This document shows, piece after piece, positions 9,103 to 17,862 of a stretch of 27,745 bases of DNA (positions within the stretch are counted from its first letter, which is position 1; each line of letters opens with the position of its first letter). Below the pieces are notes generated by a model, which was not told where the DNA came from, did no database searches, and saw only the letters and a program-made list of their open reading frames with translations. The stretch is from NCBI GenBank assembly GCA_000969725.1, contig JXSR01S033492.1. One strand, 5' to 3'. This stretch comes from Ophiothrix spiculata (taxonomy: Eukaryota; Echinodermata; Ophiuroidea; Amphilepidida; Ophiotrichidae). A program made the translations under genes and the position numbers.

Positions 9103-9900
9103 GGGCATTTTCACGGTAACGGAGGGACAATCACAGAATTTTTCTGTATTTCAAACACATACATTGCCAAAATTTAATTGGATAAAATAAAACCAATTCC
9201 ATATTTAGTTGAGTATACCTGAAAGCATTCATATTCAACAGGAATTGTTTCATAACAATTTCTCTGTCGCAAAATATGCATGTTAATGAGGTCGGTCACA
9301 TAAGGACAGCAAAACGGACATGGTGTTTTACCTTGAGTACATTTTTGAAAATTTTTATGACATTTATGAAGAAATTTTATTTCAAAGTTACTGAATGCAT
9401 TGTTTGGTGTTTCTGCAATAGTTTGCCACATTCCAGTCCAAAATATTCCCTACGGTTATGTTTTAACAATGCGAAATGCGAAGGGATCATGGTTTCGGAA
9501 GGACGGTAACGGTAGGACAATTTGTCCGCTGATTTTTGGGTGCACTGAACAGTAAAGCCTGGTCAGGATTAACAAAAAATACAACCTCATGTGTAAATTT
9601 GATCCTTATTTAAGCCATTTAGATCAATAACACCAAAGTAAACAACCAAAAATGGGTTGAAAAAATTAAATAAAAATTACTACTTTTCATTATGAAAATC
9701 AAGAAATTTGACCAAAAATTAGGTTTTTTAAAGAAATGTCACAGACATATTTGTTCAGTCTTTTCAAAATTAGGTTCATTTTAAAGAGCTTCAAAATAGC
9801 TTTCTTTTGATACCAAATATATGGTGGTTGCATTTTGTATTGAATAGTTACATCCTTTTTACAATATTTTTCTCATGTCCACTTTTTCGTGAAAATGGCC
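9103..9900. mobile_element. 798-bp DNA transposon-like element with 4-bp TSD
   Basis: The element begins GGGCATTTTCACGGTAAC and ends with the complement of GGCCATTTTCACGAAAAAG. It is flanked on both sides by ATCT (9099-9102 and 9901-9904). The homologous places in U1 (about 780) and U3 (about 5955) read straight through (GTTGGAYGTTTAAAA in reverse orientation) with no insertion, which supports a discrete insertion into U4. A motif CGGTAACGGNNGGACAAT occurs near the left end (9114) and internally (9505). A minus-strand open frame of 85 codons lies inside. No transposase is recognised, so it appears non-autonomous. Superfamilies with 4-bp duplications are candidates, but I do not assign one. 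Confidence 0.8.
9174..9431 (-). CDS. Cys/His-rich 85-codon open frame inside a TIR element (doubtful)
   Basis: I do not recognise this product. The 85-residue frame starts with an ATG preceded in frame by a stop eight codons upstream. Its middle reads KCHKNFQKCTQGKTPCPFCC, followed by PYVTDLINMH, giving seven cysteines and three histidines in total. The spacing loosely resembles a zinc-binding finger (C-x2-C, then H about ten residues on), as often found in transposon-encoded proteins. No signal peptide or membrane segment is evident. It may be a remnant of the parent transposon's coding sequence or a chance frame. It overlaps a 77-codon frame on the other strand that looks less protein-like. 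Confidence 0.2.
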   Translation of the reverse strand: MWQTIAETPNNAFSNFEIKFLHKCHKNFQKCTQGKTPCPFCCPYVTDLINMHILRQRNCYETIPVEYECFQVYSTKYGIGFILSN

Positions 9901-10387
9901 ATCTTTAAAAATTTGTTTAGGTATTATGCATGTACACAGTGGACAAACTAGTGTTAAGATAGCATATGTACTAAACAAAAAAATCTCAGAATATTTTCAG
10001 GGTACAGAGAGAAAGAAAGTTAACATTAATTTGTATTATCAACTTTGATAGTTATTGCAATGAAACAAGAAGTCGGAAACCTGAGCCCTTATCGATAAAA
10101 TCCATATTGATAAGGTATTTTCGTTCAAATGTGTCAAAAGTATATATACAGTGTTTAATATAGTTTCACTATATCTAAACCAACCGCTTGCTTCATTGCC
10201 TAGTTGAAAAAACTTCAGCAGCGGCATGATGATAAGTCCTTTAAAACCATGCTTCATTTTGTTCTTACACAATTAGAAGTTATATACTTACAACATGTTT
10301 TGGACACTGTTATTTTCTATTGCTTATTACTTGCTAATACACTGTAATAAACTTTGTCATTTGCTTTAGGCCTCAACGGGAACACTT

Positions 10388-10573
10388 GTGTTCCTCCCAA
10401 TAGATACTTGTAAAAATCTCAACATATCAATTGACATCCTCTATACAGCTTGTATTACATTAAATCCGTTTAATTGTATTATGTTGGGGAGTAACTTCCA
10501 GCACTGGAGCAGTGAGAACACCGCCATATCACATATCCTAGGTGCGGTGAATATTGATTTGAGCTCATTTTAA
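10388..10573 (+). other. Conserved open frame in the U core (shown for U4)
   Basis: The U core encodes a frame containing ACITLNPFNCIMLGSNFQHW that remains open in all four copies: U1 minus 117-497, U2 minus 4590-4775, U3 minus 5338-5523 and here. The opposite strand is also open in U1 and U2. Comparing U1 with U3, about 6 of 14 codon differences are silent, which is only a slight excess over chance, so purifying selection on a protein is not shown. I do not recognise a domain. The core may instead be conserved because the copies are young. Confidence 0.3.
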
Positions 10574-10700
10574 TATCCTACAACTGACTTGCGTCAAGTG
10601 TCTTTCCATGTTTGATTTGCAAAACAGTTCCTTCTTTTACTAGGCGAAACGAATTAAGAAGAGGTAGATGTAAGGTACATGGTTGTACTGAAACAATATT

Positions 10701-11139
10701 ATAACGTAAAATTTAAGTGAAAAATAAATAGATTACCAATAGCTGAATCTTTTTCTTAATAATATTTAGAAGAGTAGTTATTTGTGTGTCTTATTACTGT
10801 GTTAAAATAAGCCAAAGTTTAGGAATAACATAAAGATATCGTGCACAACATATTTTTATACATCAAATCATTTTTATTTTTTTATAACTGGTAGTAGAAA
10901 TGAAAGTAGTATTCATGAGTTTTGTTTTAAGGAATGTCTTTTTGAATATGCAACGCATTCATATAGTAGGCATTTCGAGTATATTACACATTATACTTAT
11001 GTATTCTATTTTCACATTTCCCATGGCTTGCATAACTTCAGACATTAAATAGCTTGCATCTTACACCTTATCTTCGCTAAATGTCTATAGTATAAGTATA
11101 TTCACACCTTGTGGGAAATGGTATTGATTTCATTTCCTC
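10701..11139. other. A+T-rich stretch, nothing recognised
   Basis: No credible exon, RNA gene or repeat partner within the window was found between the U4 outer edge and the tandem duplication. Confidence 0.4.
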
Positions 11140-11780
11140 GGGCAAATATGGCATCGACATTAAACATGGTTATCTATATTGAATATTACACATGTCTAAA
11201 TGTACAGCCTCGAGTAGTTTCATAATTTCATTTAGAGTATATTGAGCCCTGTTTGCGGATTTCCGGCACTATTGAAAATTAGGCGCGTGTAAAAAGGGCG
11301 GAAAAGGTGATACATAGCTTTGAGTCTCAGACTCTGGAAAGCACCCGCGACAATATTTTTTAGACTGCCCTCGACTATAGTTGTAACCCCAAAACCATCT
11401 TTCCTCTAATGAAATAAGAAAGTCAAAGGGCGTGTTGACTAGATTTATTGCTCTGAATAAATGAAAATAGATTTGAATAAGTGCGTTTCTATAATTATTT
11501 TTAATCTTTGGTAATTTTTTCATAATGTCATAAAACACCTTCAAAATATACATATACAAACGCAATAAACAATAGGAATAAATTATTCAAACTAAAACAA
11601 CTGTTGCACTCACATGTTTATGTTTTTTCCATCACCAAACTAAAATTTTATTCTTTTGGTACACAGTTGAACAAGATCTGACATATCAAAATCAGACTTC
11701 TAAACGCAAAAGACGAGAGAGTGTTACTCAACGGTGCAGAAACTTGGACTATTACACTTGAACTACGGAAAGCTTAAAAT
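11140..11780 (+). repeat. Direct duplication, copy 1 (truncated by the gap)
   Basis: The copy begins GGGCAAATATGGCATCGAC, the same bases that follow the gap at 11831, and stays collinear with 11831-12518 until it is cut by the gap. It contains the 13-base palindrome GAGTCTCAGACTC and a minus-strand frame ending in GCFPESETQSYVSPFPPF. From about 11688 it carries a LINE fragment with the frame NGAETWTITLELRKA. By eye the two copies differ at under a tenth of positions, plus a roughly 50-base insertion in copy 2. Confidence 0.9.
11688..11780 (+). mobile_element. LINE remnant within duplication copy 1, cut by the gap
   Basis: The frame KIRLLNA...ERVLLNGAETWTITLELRKA matches the region of LINE polyproteins usually written as LYG-ETWTLT, downstream of the reverse transcriptase catalytic core. 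It is closer to the expected motif than copy 2, which has NGTETWPITLEL. An in-frame stop follows before the Ns. Confidence 0.7.
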
Positions 11781-11830
11781 NNNNNNNNNNNNNNNNNNNN
11801 NNNNNNNNNNNNNNNNNNNNNNNNNNNNNN
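11781..11830. other. Assembly gap of 50 N
   Basis: Exactly fifty N, a conventional placeholder length, separate the two copies of the direct duplication. The true distance is unknown. The 60-codon frame spanning it at 11734-11916 is an artefact. Confidence 0.98.
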
Positions 11831-12518
11831 GGGCAAATATGGCATCGACATTAAACATGGTTATCTATATTGAATATTACACATGTCTAAATGTACAGCC
11901 TCGAGTAGTTTCATAATTTCATTTATATAGAGTATATTGAGCCCTGGTATGCGGATTTCCGGCACTATTGAAAATTAGGCGCGTGTAAAAAAGGGTGGAA
12001 AAGGTGATTGATAGCTTCGAGTCTCAGACTCTGGAAAGCACCCGCAACAATATTCGTTTTTAGACTTGCACCCTCCATTGTAGTTGTTACCCAATAGCCA
12101 TCTTTTCTTTAATGAAATAAGAAAGTCAAAGGGCGTGTTGACTAGCTTTATTGCGCTGAATAAATGTGCAGCATATACATTAGAAATCATCTTTTATGCA
12201 AGAAATATTGAAAACAGATTTGAATAAGTGTGTTTCTAGAATTATTATTAATCTTTTGTAAATTGTTCATGATGTTATAAAACACCTTTAAAATATACAC
12301 ATACAAACGCAATTAACAATATGAATAAACTATTCCAACTAAAACAACTGTTGCACTCACTTGTTTATGTTTTTTCCCTCAACAAACTAAAATTGTAATT
12401 GTTTGGTATACAGATGAACAAGATTTGACATATCAAAATCAGACTTCTAAACGCAACAGTCGAGAGAGTGTTACCCAACGGTACAGAAACTTGGCCTATT
12501 ACACTTGAACTTAGGAAA
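11831..12518 (+). repeat. Direct duplication, copy 2
   Basis: This matches copy 1 from its first base after the gap. Extra bases at about 12166-12215 (GCAGCATATACATTAGAAAT and following) are absent from copy 1, as is a TATAG near 11926. The minus-strand frame conserved between copies (here 11975-12190) contains VNTPFDFLIS and CGCFPESETRSY. The length differences inside it are multiples of three, but most substitutions change residues. Confidence 0.9.
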
Positions 12519-12833
12519 GCTCAAGTCAAGATAAATGTTCCACATGGCTTTTGAGGGCAGCATTTCAGATGGAAAAGCCACATAGCAGACTAAAACACTT
12601 AAAACTACCATCAACAATAATAGTTGTCTAGCTCCCAACCAGTTGCAGATCTGATCCTGTGGCAACCCACCCAGGGAAATAGGAAGTTTAGGCGTCTGAT
12701 GACCACCTTTGTAGATGTCCTGAGCCAAGACACCCAGTTACAACCGATTGAAATACACACTTACATGACAGACAACAGTGGAAAGTTTTCACTAAGGACC
12801 GACGGCAGAAGTTTGGTTGACCTGGAAGAGTAA
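12435..12833 (+). mobile_element. Decayed LINE, C-terminal polyprotein remnant
   Basis: Read across frames, the strand gives KIRLLNATVERVLPNGTETW and PITLELRKAQ. It then gives WLLRAAFQMEK and KLPSTIIVV, and finally ADLILWQPTQGNRKFRRLM with TTFVDVLSQDT before a stop at 12831-12833. These fit, in order, the ETWTLT, TRMLRAALN, and L-LW-P-HG-R-----TYVD-L--DT motifs of non-LTR retrotransposon polyproteins. At least two frameshifts and several stops make it inactive. The last 69 codons (12624-12833) are a continuous open frame, but only the tail of the element. It resembles the fragment at 3585-3905, so the same or related LINE families are present on both strands. Confidence 0.8.
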
Positions 12834-13094
12834 ATTGTACACATGTTAAAAGATGCTACTAACAGATAAGTAGTTTTTGTGAGGGATTACAGGTGGAATC
12901 TGTTTACATTCAGGTATTAGGCATATCTCAGAATTGCACAACACCTGTTTGTTTTACGCTTGCAGCCATTTGATGATAACACACAGCCAGAATCAAGCAT
13001 CGATTCTATCTGTTTTCTTATATTTGATAAAATAAAATGGTATTTCCTTTAGGAATAGATACACCATAATAAACATCTTGGCAGAAAACAAGTG

Positions 13095-13802
13095 GGGCCG
13101 TATTCTCGAACGATGTTTAACGCTAATCAGTGTTTAAATCACGATTTAAACGATGGTTATAATAAACGCAATTCTCGAATAGTAACTAAATATAATCATT
13201 GTTTAAATTCTAACCACGTGTCTTTAAACATCTCTAAAATGCGTTTAAAACTAAACTAGGTCAGGGGGTAGTTTAAGGTGTGTTTAAATTTTATTTTCAT
13301 CATGTGTCCGACAACTAGTTTTGTTGTTTTAAGCTTTAAAAGTGCAATAATACTAATGAAGAATGCTTGAAAATTATAATATGATGTCATCGACATGACC
13401 ATGACAAACAAATCACTTAAAGTCTGCGCTTCTTGATAAAAAAATACCTTTAATTATCATTGTAAACATGGTAGCTGTGTGCGTGCTATTATAGCGTAGG
13501 TCTATCTTCACGTATTCAATACACAGGCATTACTTGATAAAATAATACAAGCCGTGTAACTGATGAAGCGAAGATATCTTTATTGACTAGGGACCTTCTA
13601 CTAATACAAATACTTTTAGGTCACTAGTGCATATCTTTTACGTGCACGGTTCAGTGGATGATATTTAGAAGTTTTAACTATCTTTGTTAACTGAGACGCA
13701 CTGTTTAAATATTTACCGAGTGTTTAGTTAAAATCAGATTTTAACTAAACGCATTTTAGGTCTAACCAACGTTTAGCTTAACATCGTTCGAGAATACGGC
13801 CC
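13095..13802. mobile_element. 708-bp MITE with 23-bp perfect terminal repeats
   Basis: Both ends read GGGCCGTATTCTCGAACGAT followed by GTT, in opposite orientation (13095-13117 and 13780-13802). The interior has no credible open frame. GTTTAAA or TTTAAAC occurs repeatedly in the left third (for example 13131, 13145, 13199 and 13222), with related TTTAACTAAACG motifs in the right end, as expected of subterminal transposase-binding repeats. Flanks (AAGTG and GTAAT) show no clear target-site duplication. Superfamily is unassigned. Confidence 0.85.
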
Positions 13803-15105
13803 GTAATGTTTAATACAATGGCGTAAATTGGATCGGAACACTCTGATTAATATGTGATCAAATTATAATGGAAAAAAATTCCATAACTAGCATATTCAGA
13901 GTCAAAGAGTACTTTTGTATGTTAAATGATAACCGAGATGTTGTATAAAATTGATTCTTTTTATGTATAATTTGAAATGATTTTTTCCCCGATAAGTTAC
14001 AAACTACTGCAGAAGTTTCGTCCATGGAGAATGCTATTTTCAACCCCGGTATTCAACATACATGTAGTAATTGCCCAATAGTCCCCTGTCGCAATTCTTT
14101 AATTTGATCAATAGTCGACGCAATTAGTGCCTCATGTGGATTTGGGTGTGCTGTGACCAAGATAACTATTAAGTGTTTCGGAGTAGACAACAGAAACAAA
14201 CATGTGAGTTGCTTCAAGGTTGAAACTTTTCTTATTCACAGACACGTAATATTTATAAAAACATCTGGAGAAAACAACACCATCGACAAAACTTGAGGCA
14301 CAGGGGATCTATATTGGAAAAGGTCAGACAATGAAACTCGATAGACGACTCTCTTCGCTTTGAAATCCATTGTGGTTTGTTAATATATTTTCTTAAATGT
14401 TTACATATATGACCAAAGCGTTTTCGCAATTATCCAGGCAATAAAACTGCTCTAACGTGAGCATAAGATAATGGGAAGATTGCAAAAATAAGCTAAGGGT
14501 GGGCGTATGTTGCGGCCCAATACGCTTACGTAAACTGTAAAATGCTTAAACCATAAAGCTACGTTATTCGCTAACACTATCTAGACAAGCTACCCATATC
14601 ATGCTTAACTCGAGTTACCGATTGCACGAGCTTACTTCATATTCCTGTACTTAATTTTAGTTTAACTCCACTAAGTCCATAGTGCTATGTGAGCGCATAT
14701 ATCCATGTACCGTATTCTATTTATTCTGAGCATGAATTACCGATGTCCTTATTTGTTCTGACCATCACAAATAAAAATATTTCAATAGATTACTGAGATA
14801 TTCCTTTTGTTTATTGTATTTCGTGTGTGTACATTTTGAAGGTGTTTTTTAACAGTATGAACAATTGACGAAAGAATAATTTGTGAAACAATTCTTCATG
14901 AAGTAATTATTGCAATTTGAATGTGAAACACACACACACACACATCCACACCCACTTCCACACCCACACACCCCAACATAGAAATACTTTCAATATCATG
15001 GTATGCATCAAAATTCAATTGTTCGTGATATAATTAAATTGTACTCGTATTAACAAAATGATTCTTTTACACTTATTCAAATCAATCAACATTCACATCA
15101 ATCAA
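13803..15105. other. A+T-rich intergenic stretch with a CA microsatellite
   Basis: No coding exon is recognised. The frame at 13858-14043 on the minus strand has no motif. An imperfect CA-rich tract lies at 14928-14974 and is listed separately. Confidence 0.45.
14928..14974 (+). repeat. CA microsatellite and CCACA-rich tract
   Basis: A pure CA run of about 16 bases is followed by interrupted CACACC and CCACTTCCACACC units. Confidence 0.9.
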
Positions 15106-15420
15106 CGACGCCTTCGTTCTACATCAACATATCCTAAGTTCATTGAAAGTAGAACAATTAATTTCATTCTCATGTTATGCTCCACAGTTATGGCATAAAC
15201 TGCCTGATTACATCAAAGAATGCAAAACTGTTGAGACTTTCAAAAAACATCTGAAAAGCTGTCCTTTCACAGTTGCTTACAACAATTGACTCATTTTTGT
15301 GTTTTATATTTCTGGTTTTTTTAAGCCTTTTTAGCGTCTTAGTACAATTTGCTTGGTTAAGGCGCTTGAAAAAATGTGTCTGATCGATTGATTGATATGG
15401 TTGATTGATTGATTGATTGA
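15106..15420 (+). mobile_element. LINE 3' end with GATT microsatellite tail
   Basis: The frame at 15106 gives RRLRSTSTYPKFIESRT, and a shifted frame continues YAPQLWHKLPDYIKECKTVE and then TFKKHLKS to a stop near 15289. This is the usual C-terminal end of reverse transcriptases in the CR1/L2/Jockey group (RLRS, then APxLWNxLPxxIR, then FKxxLKxxLF). It is followed by a 3' UTR containing TTAAGGCGCTTGAA and a terminal GATT/TTGA repeat (15382-15420), a typical tail for such elements. A frameshift separates the two frames, and the 5' part is missing. It ends exactly where segment A begins. A minus-strand frame at 15188-15433 is only the shadow of this element. Confidence 0.85.
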
Positions 15421-15423
15421 ACA

Positions 15424-15950
15424 TAGTTAGCATTTGACGGCTTTTACATGAGATGTTGAGAGAGAAAAAGAGTCAAAAGATCATACTTAGATTCGATTTA
15501 GGATATTTTTTTATAGATCTTTTAGCAACATGGAACATTCTGCTGTTAACCAATGAAAATCTTCAATGTGCGTATTAATGTAATTTGATTTAATAGTTGA
15601 ATAGCTAAACTCTTGCGTTTATTTGAAATGCTTAGGTAAATTTCTATTAGCCTTGATACCAGCACCTGTTCATGATTAAAGGATTTAAAGTTCTTCAAAG
15701 TAGAATTATTGAAGATATTCAACTTAGTTGTTCAACTCTAATCTGTTCTCATTAATATGAGTAATAATATAAATTTGAACATTTATGCTGTAATTCTTTG
15801 TATATATACTAATACGTGCACCAAATAGCTTCAGGTTATCAAAACAAATCTATCACAAATGTAACAAAAATACTTCTTTTATGGCTACTGTTCTTCAAGA
15901 ATATCATGACGGGGTATTTCATGTTCACTACAAGATTTTACCCACTCAAA
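15424..15950 (+). repeat. Segment A, first block (partner of 18475-19041)
   Basis: From TAGTTAGCATTT onwards this aligns collinearly with 18475-19041. Shared stretches include GGAACATTCTGCTGTTAACC, AATAGTTGAATAGCTAAACTC, CACCTGTTCATGATTAAAGG and CAAGATTTTACC. Differences are substitutions and short indels. The frame at 15881-16075 overlaps the end and is not conserved in length in the partner, so I do not call it a gene. Confidence 0.85.
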
Positions 15951-16347
15951 CATGTCACACTATAATTATTTTTGCCATACATGAAGAGTGGAGTCTGTAT
16001 ATTATACATCAGGCTTTTGATTACACTCACAGTTTTTTCTTTAAAAAGTGCCTAAGAAAAAAAAAAAAAACGTAAATATTTTTTACGACTTTTGATCAAA
16101 CCCTTCAGTTTTGTAGTTCAAATCATCCGATCTTATTCACATTTCACATGCTTATGATCAGGATACGTGTTATGGAATTAGAAATAATAATTCAGACTTC
16201 TAATGTTAGCAACATCTATTTTTCGTTAAAAACACTTGACTGTAAACTATAGAGTTATGAGTTCCTATTTCCATGGGAAATTTTATGTCAGTGTTGCTTT
16301 CATTGGAAGACTGATTTATTATTTGTTATTCATTCGTAAGTATTTGG

Positions 16348-16363
16348 ATATATATATATATAT
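16348..16363 (+). repeat. AT dinucleotide run
   Basis: Eight AT units in a row lie in segment A. The partner in segment B lacks this run. Confidence 0.9.
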
Positions 16364-16811
16364 TGGTATAAGTATAACTAAGATTCAATTTGCAGATACC
16401 CGGTATTAGTTAGATCATTTAAAACTAGTTAGTAGCTAGTGGACAAAAAGACCGATGTCTTGATTCTTATGTTCCTTCCAAACATATTTATAAAAATTTA
16501 TTTACATGTATGATACACGTGAGTCGATATACTTATTAACAGATTGCAAGTGATGGAAACAACTTGCTTTAACATGTCTGCGAGACGATATATACTCAGC
16601 GGCCTCTAACCCTCTGGAAGGTAATTGAAGTATACCACTTTACAGTAAATGGAAAAGCTTGTTGATTTGGACAGTTATTGACGCAATTGCTTCAACTAAA
16701 ATGGAGTAAGTGTTTGCCTCAGAAGAAGAAGTTTCTTACAGACACATAATGTCCGCCGGAGAAGTGACAGCAACATAATAACTTTCTGGCTTTGTTTATT
16801 GCACTTTATGA

Positions 16812-17463
16812 GGCCGAAGCCGATTCTCCGATAAAGTGTGCAACTTTGTCGTTTTGGTGTCGCTCATGTTCGTGTTTCTTGTTTAACGTTGTTAAGCCTA
16901 TTACAAATGATTTGAGTGGTTTAGTTGATACAATAGAGTCACATTAGTAATATGTGTGAAGCTAAATATTTTAGCTTGCCAGGAAAGTAGATATCAAGTA
17001 AACTTCAGTGTTGAATAATATATATGTTATATAGAAATATATATTTACAGTAATGATTTACAAGGATATTAATATCCAAAAAACCCTATGTGGCTGTCAC
17101 GTCGCAACAGATACGAACCACACATTTTGTCGCCTTTTCGCAAAACGCGGTACACTATGAGCGAAAATACTACACCACAGTGTAGTATGTGTAGAGCTCA
17201 TAATTTAGTGTAAAGATCAAGTTTGTAAGAAAACCGATTTTCTCAATAATTAATATTAAAAAAAGATTCAAACAGATACGTAATTTAAGAATAGGGAATA
17301 CAATAGTTAAAAAAAACCCAAGTATTTTTAAACATCTCCCATGCACTGTTTCTTCTTCAGAAACCATGAGTTTATGAGTTTGTATGTTTTTTTATGAGTT
17401 ATTAGTATTCGAAATTTCAAAATTTCTTTAACCAAAGTTGCACGCTAAATCGGAGAATGAGCC
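16812..17463. mobile_element. 652-bp DNA transposon-like element with ATGA TSD
   Basis: The insertion is flanked by ATGA at 16808-16811 and 17464-17467. The partner site in segment B (about 22103-22112) reads CACTTTATGAAGGTGG with a single ATGA, which is an intact empty site. Terminal repeats are imperfect. The left end runs GGCCGAAGCC then GATTCTCCGATAAAGTGTGC, and the reversed right end runs GGCTCATTCTCCGATTTAGC then GTGCAACTTTG, so about 35 bp correspond. A 9-bp perfect hairpin lies inside at 17167-17188. The minus-strand frame 17170-17367 is hydrophobic and unrecognised. No transposase is present, so it is a non-autonomous element of unassigned superfamily. Confidence 0.9.
17167..17188. 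repeat. Small perfect hairpin
   Basis: ATACTACAC and GTGTAGTAT are exact complements around a CACA loop, inside the 652-bp element. Confidence 0.85.
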
Positions 17464-17736
17464 ATGAAGGTGGTGAAGATTTTAGTTTTCTTTGAGTGAG
17501 CTTAGCAGAAAAATAGTTACAACAGTTTTTGACTTAAAATATTCAAAACAACATTCTTGGTGATTCACTTATTAACTAATTCGCCCCGCTCAATCTTTGA
17601 AATTATTTCCAGTCCCGCTTCTCTACTATTGCACCACATGAAAGAGAAACATTAATACATTGACACGATGTATTAATGGGGAGCGCCGAGCTTCGACAGC
17701 CAGACAGAGCACGGACGAGAACAGAGAAGGACTTAC

Positions 17737-17862
17737 CCGATAACTGAGGCATGATTGTACGGCAATCTTAACGGGTTGTTCTGCAACTTTCAGTCCCTTC
17801 GATACTTCCAATACTTCTATCAATCTTCCAAGTTGCAACCTGGTTACTAACATCTTTGTATC
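17737..17862 (-). CDS. Candidate internal exon, product unrecognised
   Basis: On the minus strand a 126-base open segment starts after CTGTTGTTTTAG (pyrimidine-rich tract plus AG) and ends at CGG followed by GTAAGT, a consensus splice donor. It encodes 42 residues in phase 0, beginning DTKMLVTRLQLGRLIEVLEV and continuing through SKGLKVAEQPVKIAVQSCLS. Composition is balanced and helix-like, unlike the phenylalanine-, isoleucine- and lysine-rich chance frames elsewhere. Local G+C is higher than in the flanks. The frame remains open past the donor to 17626, so a single-exon reading of 75 codons from the ATG at 17853 is possible. An alternative ATG upstream of the donor would give a peptide starting MPQLSG. 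It lies in unique DNA between segments A and B. No family is recognised and no neighbouring exons were found. Confidence 0.35.

Larger units (their letters stand above)
7440..10700 (-). repeat. U repeat family, copy U4 (inverted)
   Basis: The reverse complement is collinear with U1 from its left end (10690, GTACAACCATG in reverse) to its right end (7440), including the right third at 7440-7990 that U3 lacks. It is the longest copy because of insertions: a tRNA-like region around 8000-8170 that replaces about 350 bp of U sequence, and a TIR element at 9103-9900. Together with U3 it forms a large inverted arrangement around a spacer of about 650 bp. The core (10409-10566) differs from U1 at only a handful of positions. 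Confidence 0.85.
16270..17570 (+). repeat. Segment A, second block (partner of 20600-22209)
   Basis: Homology to segment B is visible from about the AAATTTT near 16280 and is strong from TTTGCAG at 16390 to CAACATTC near 17556. The alignment is interrupted here by the 652-bp element at 16812-17463, and in B by the element at 20769-21768. The part at 16530-16811 is also an R2 repeat copy, related to 3071-3312 in inverted orientation. Compared with B and R2-C it lacks about 29 bases after CCACTTTAC. No exon is recognised. Confidence 0.8.

Noticed and set aside
14090-14340. Possible coding or SINE remnant in slightly more G+C-rich DNA
   Set aside because: No frame gave recognisable motifs and no A/B box pair was found.
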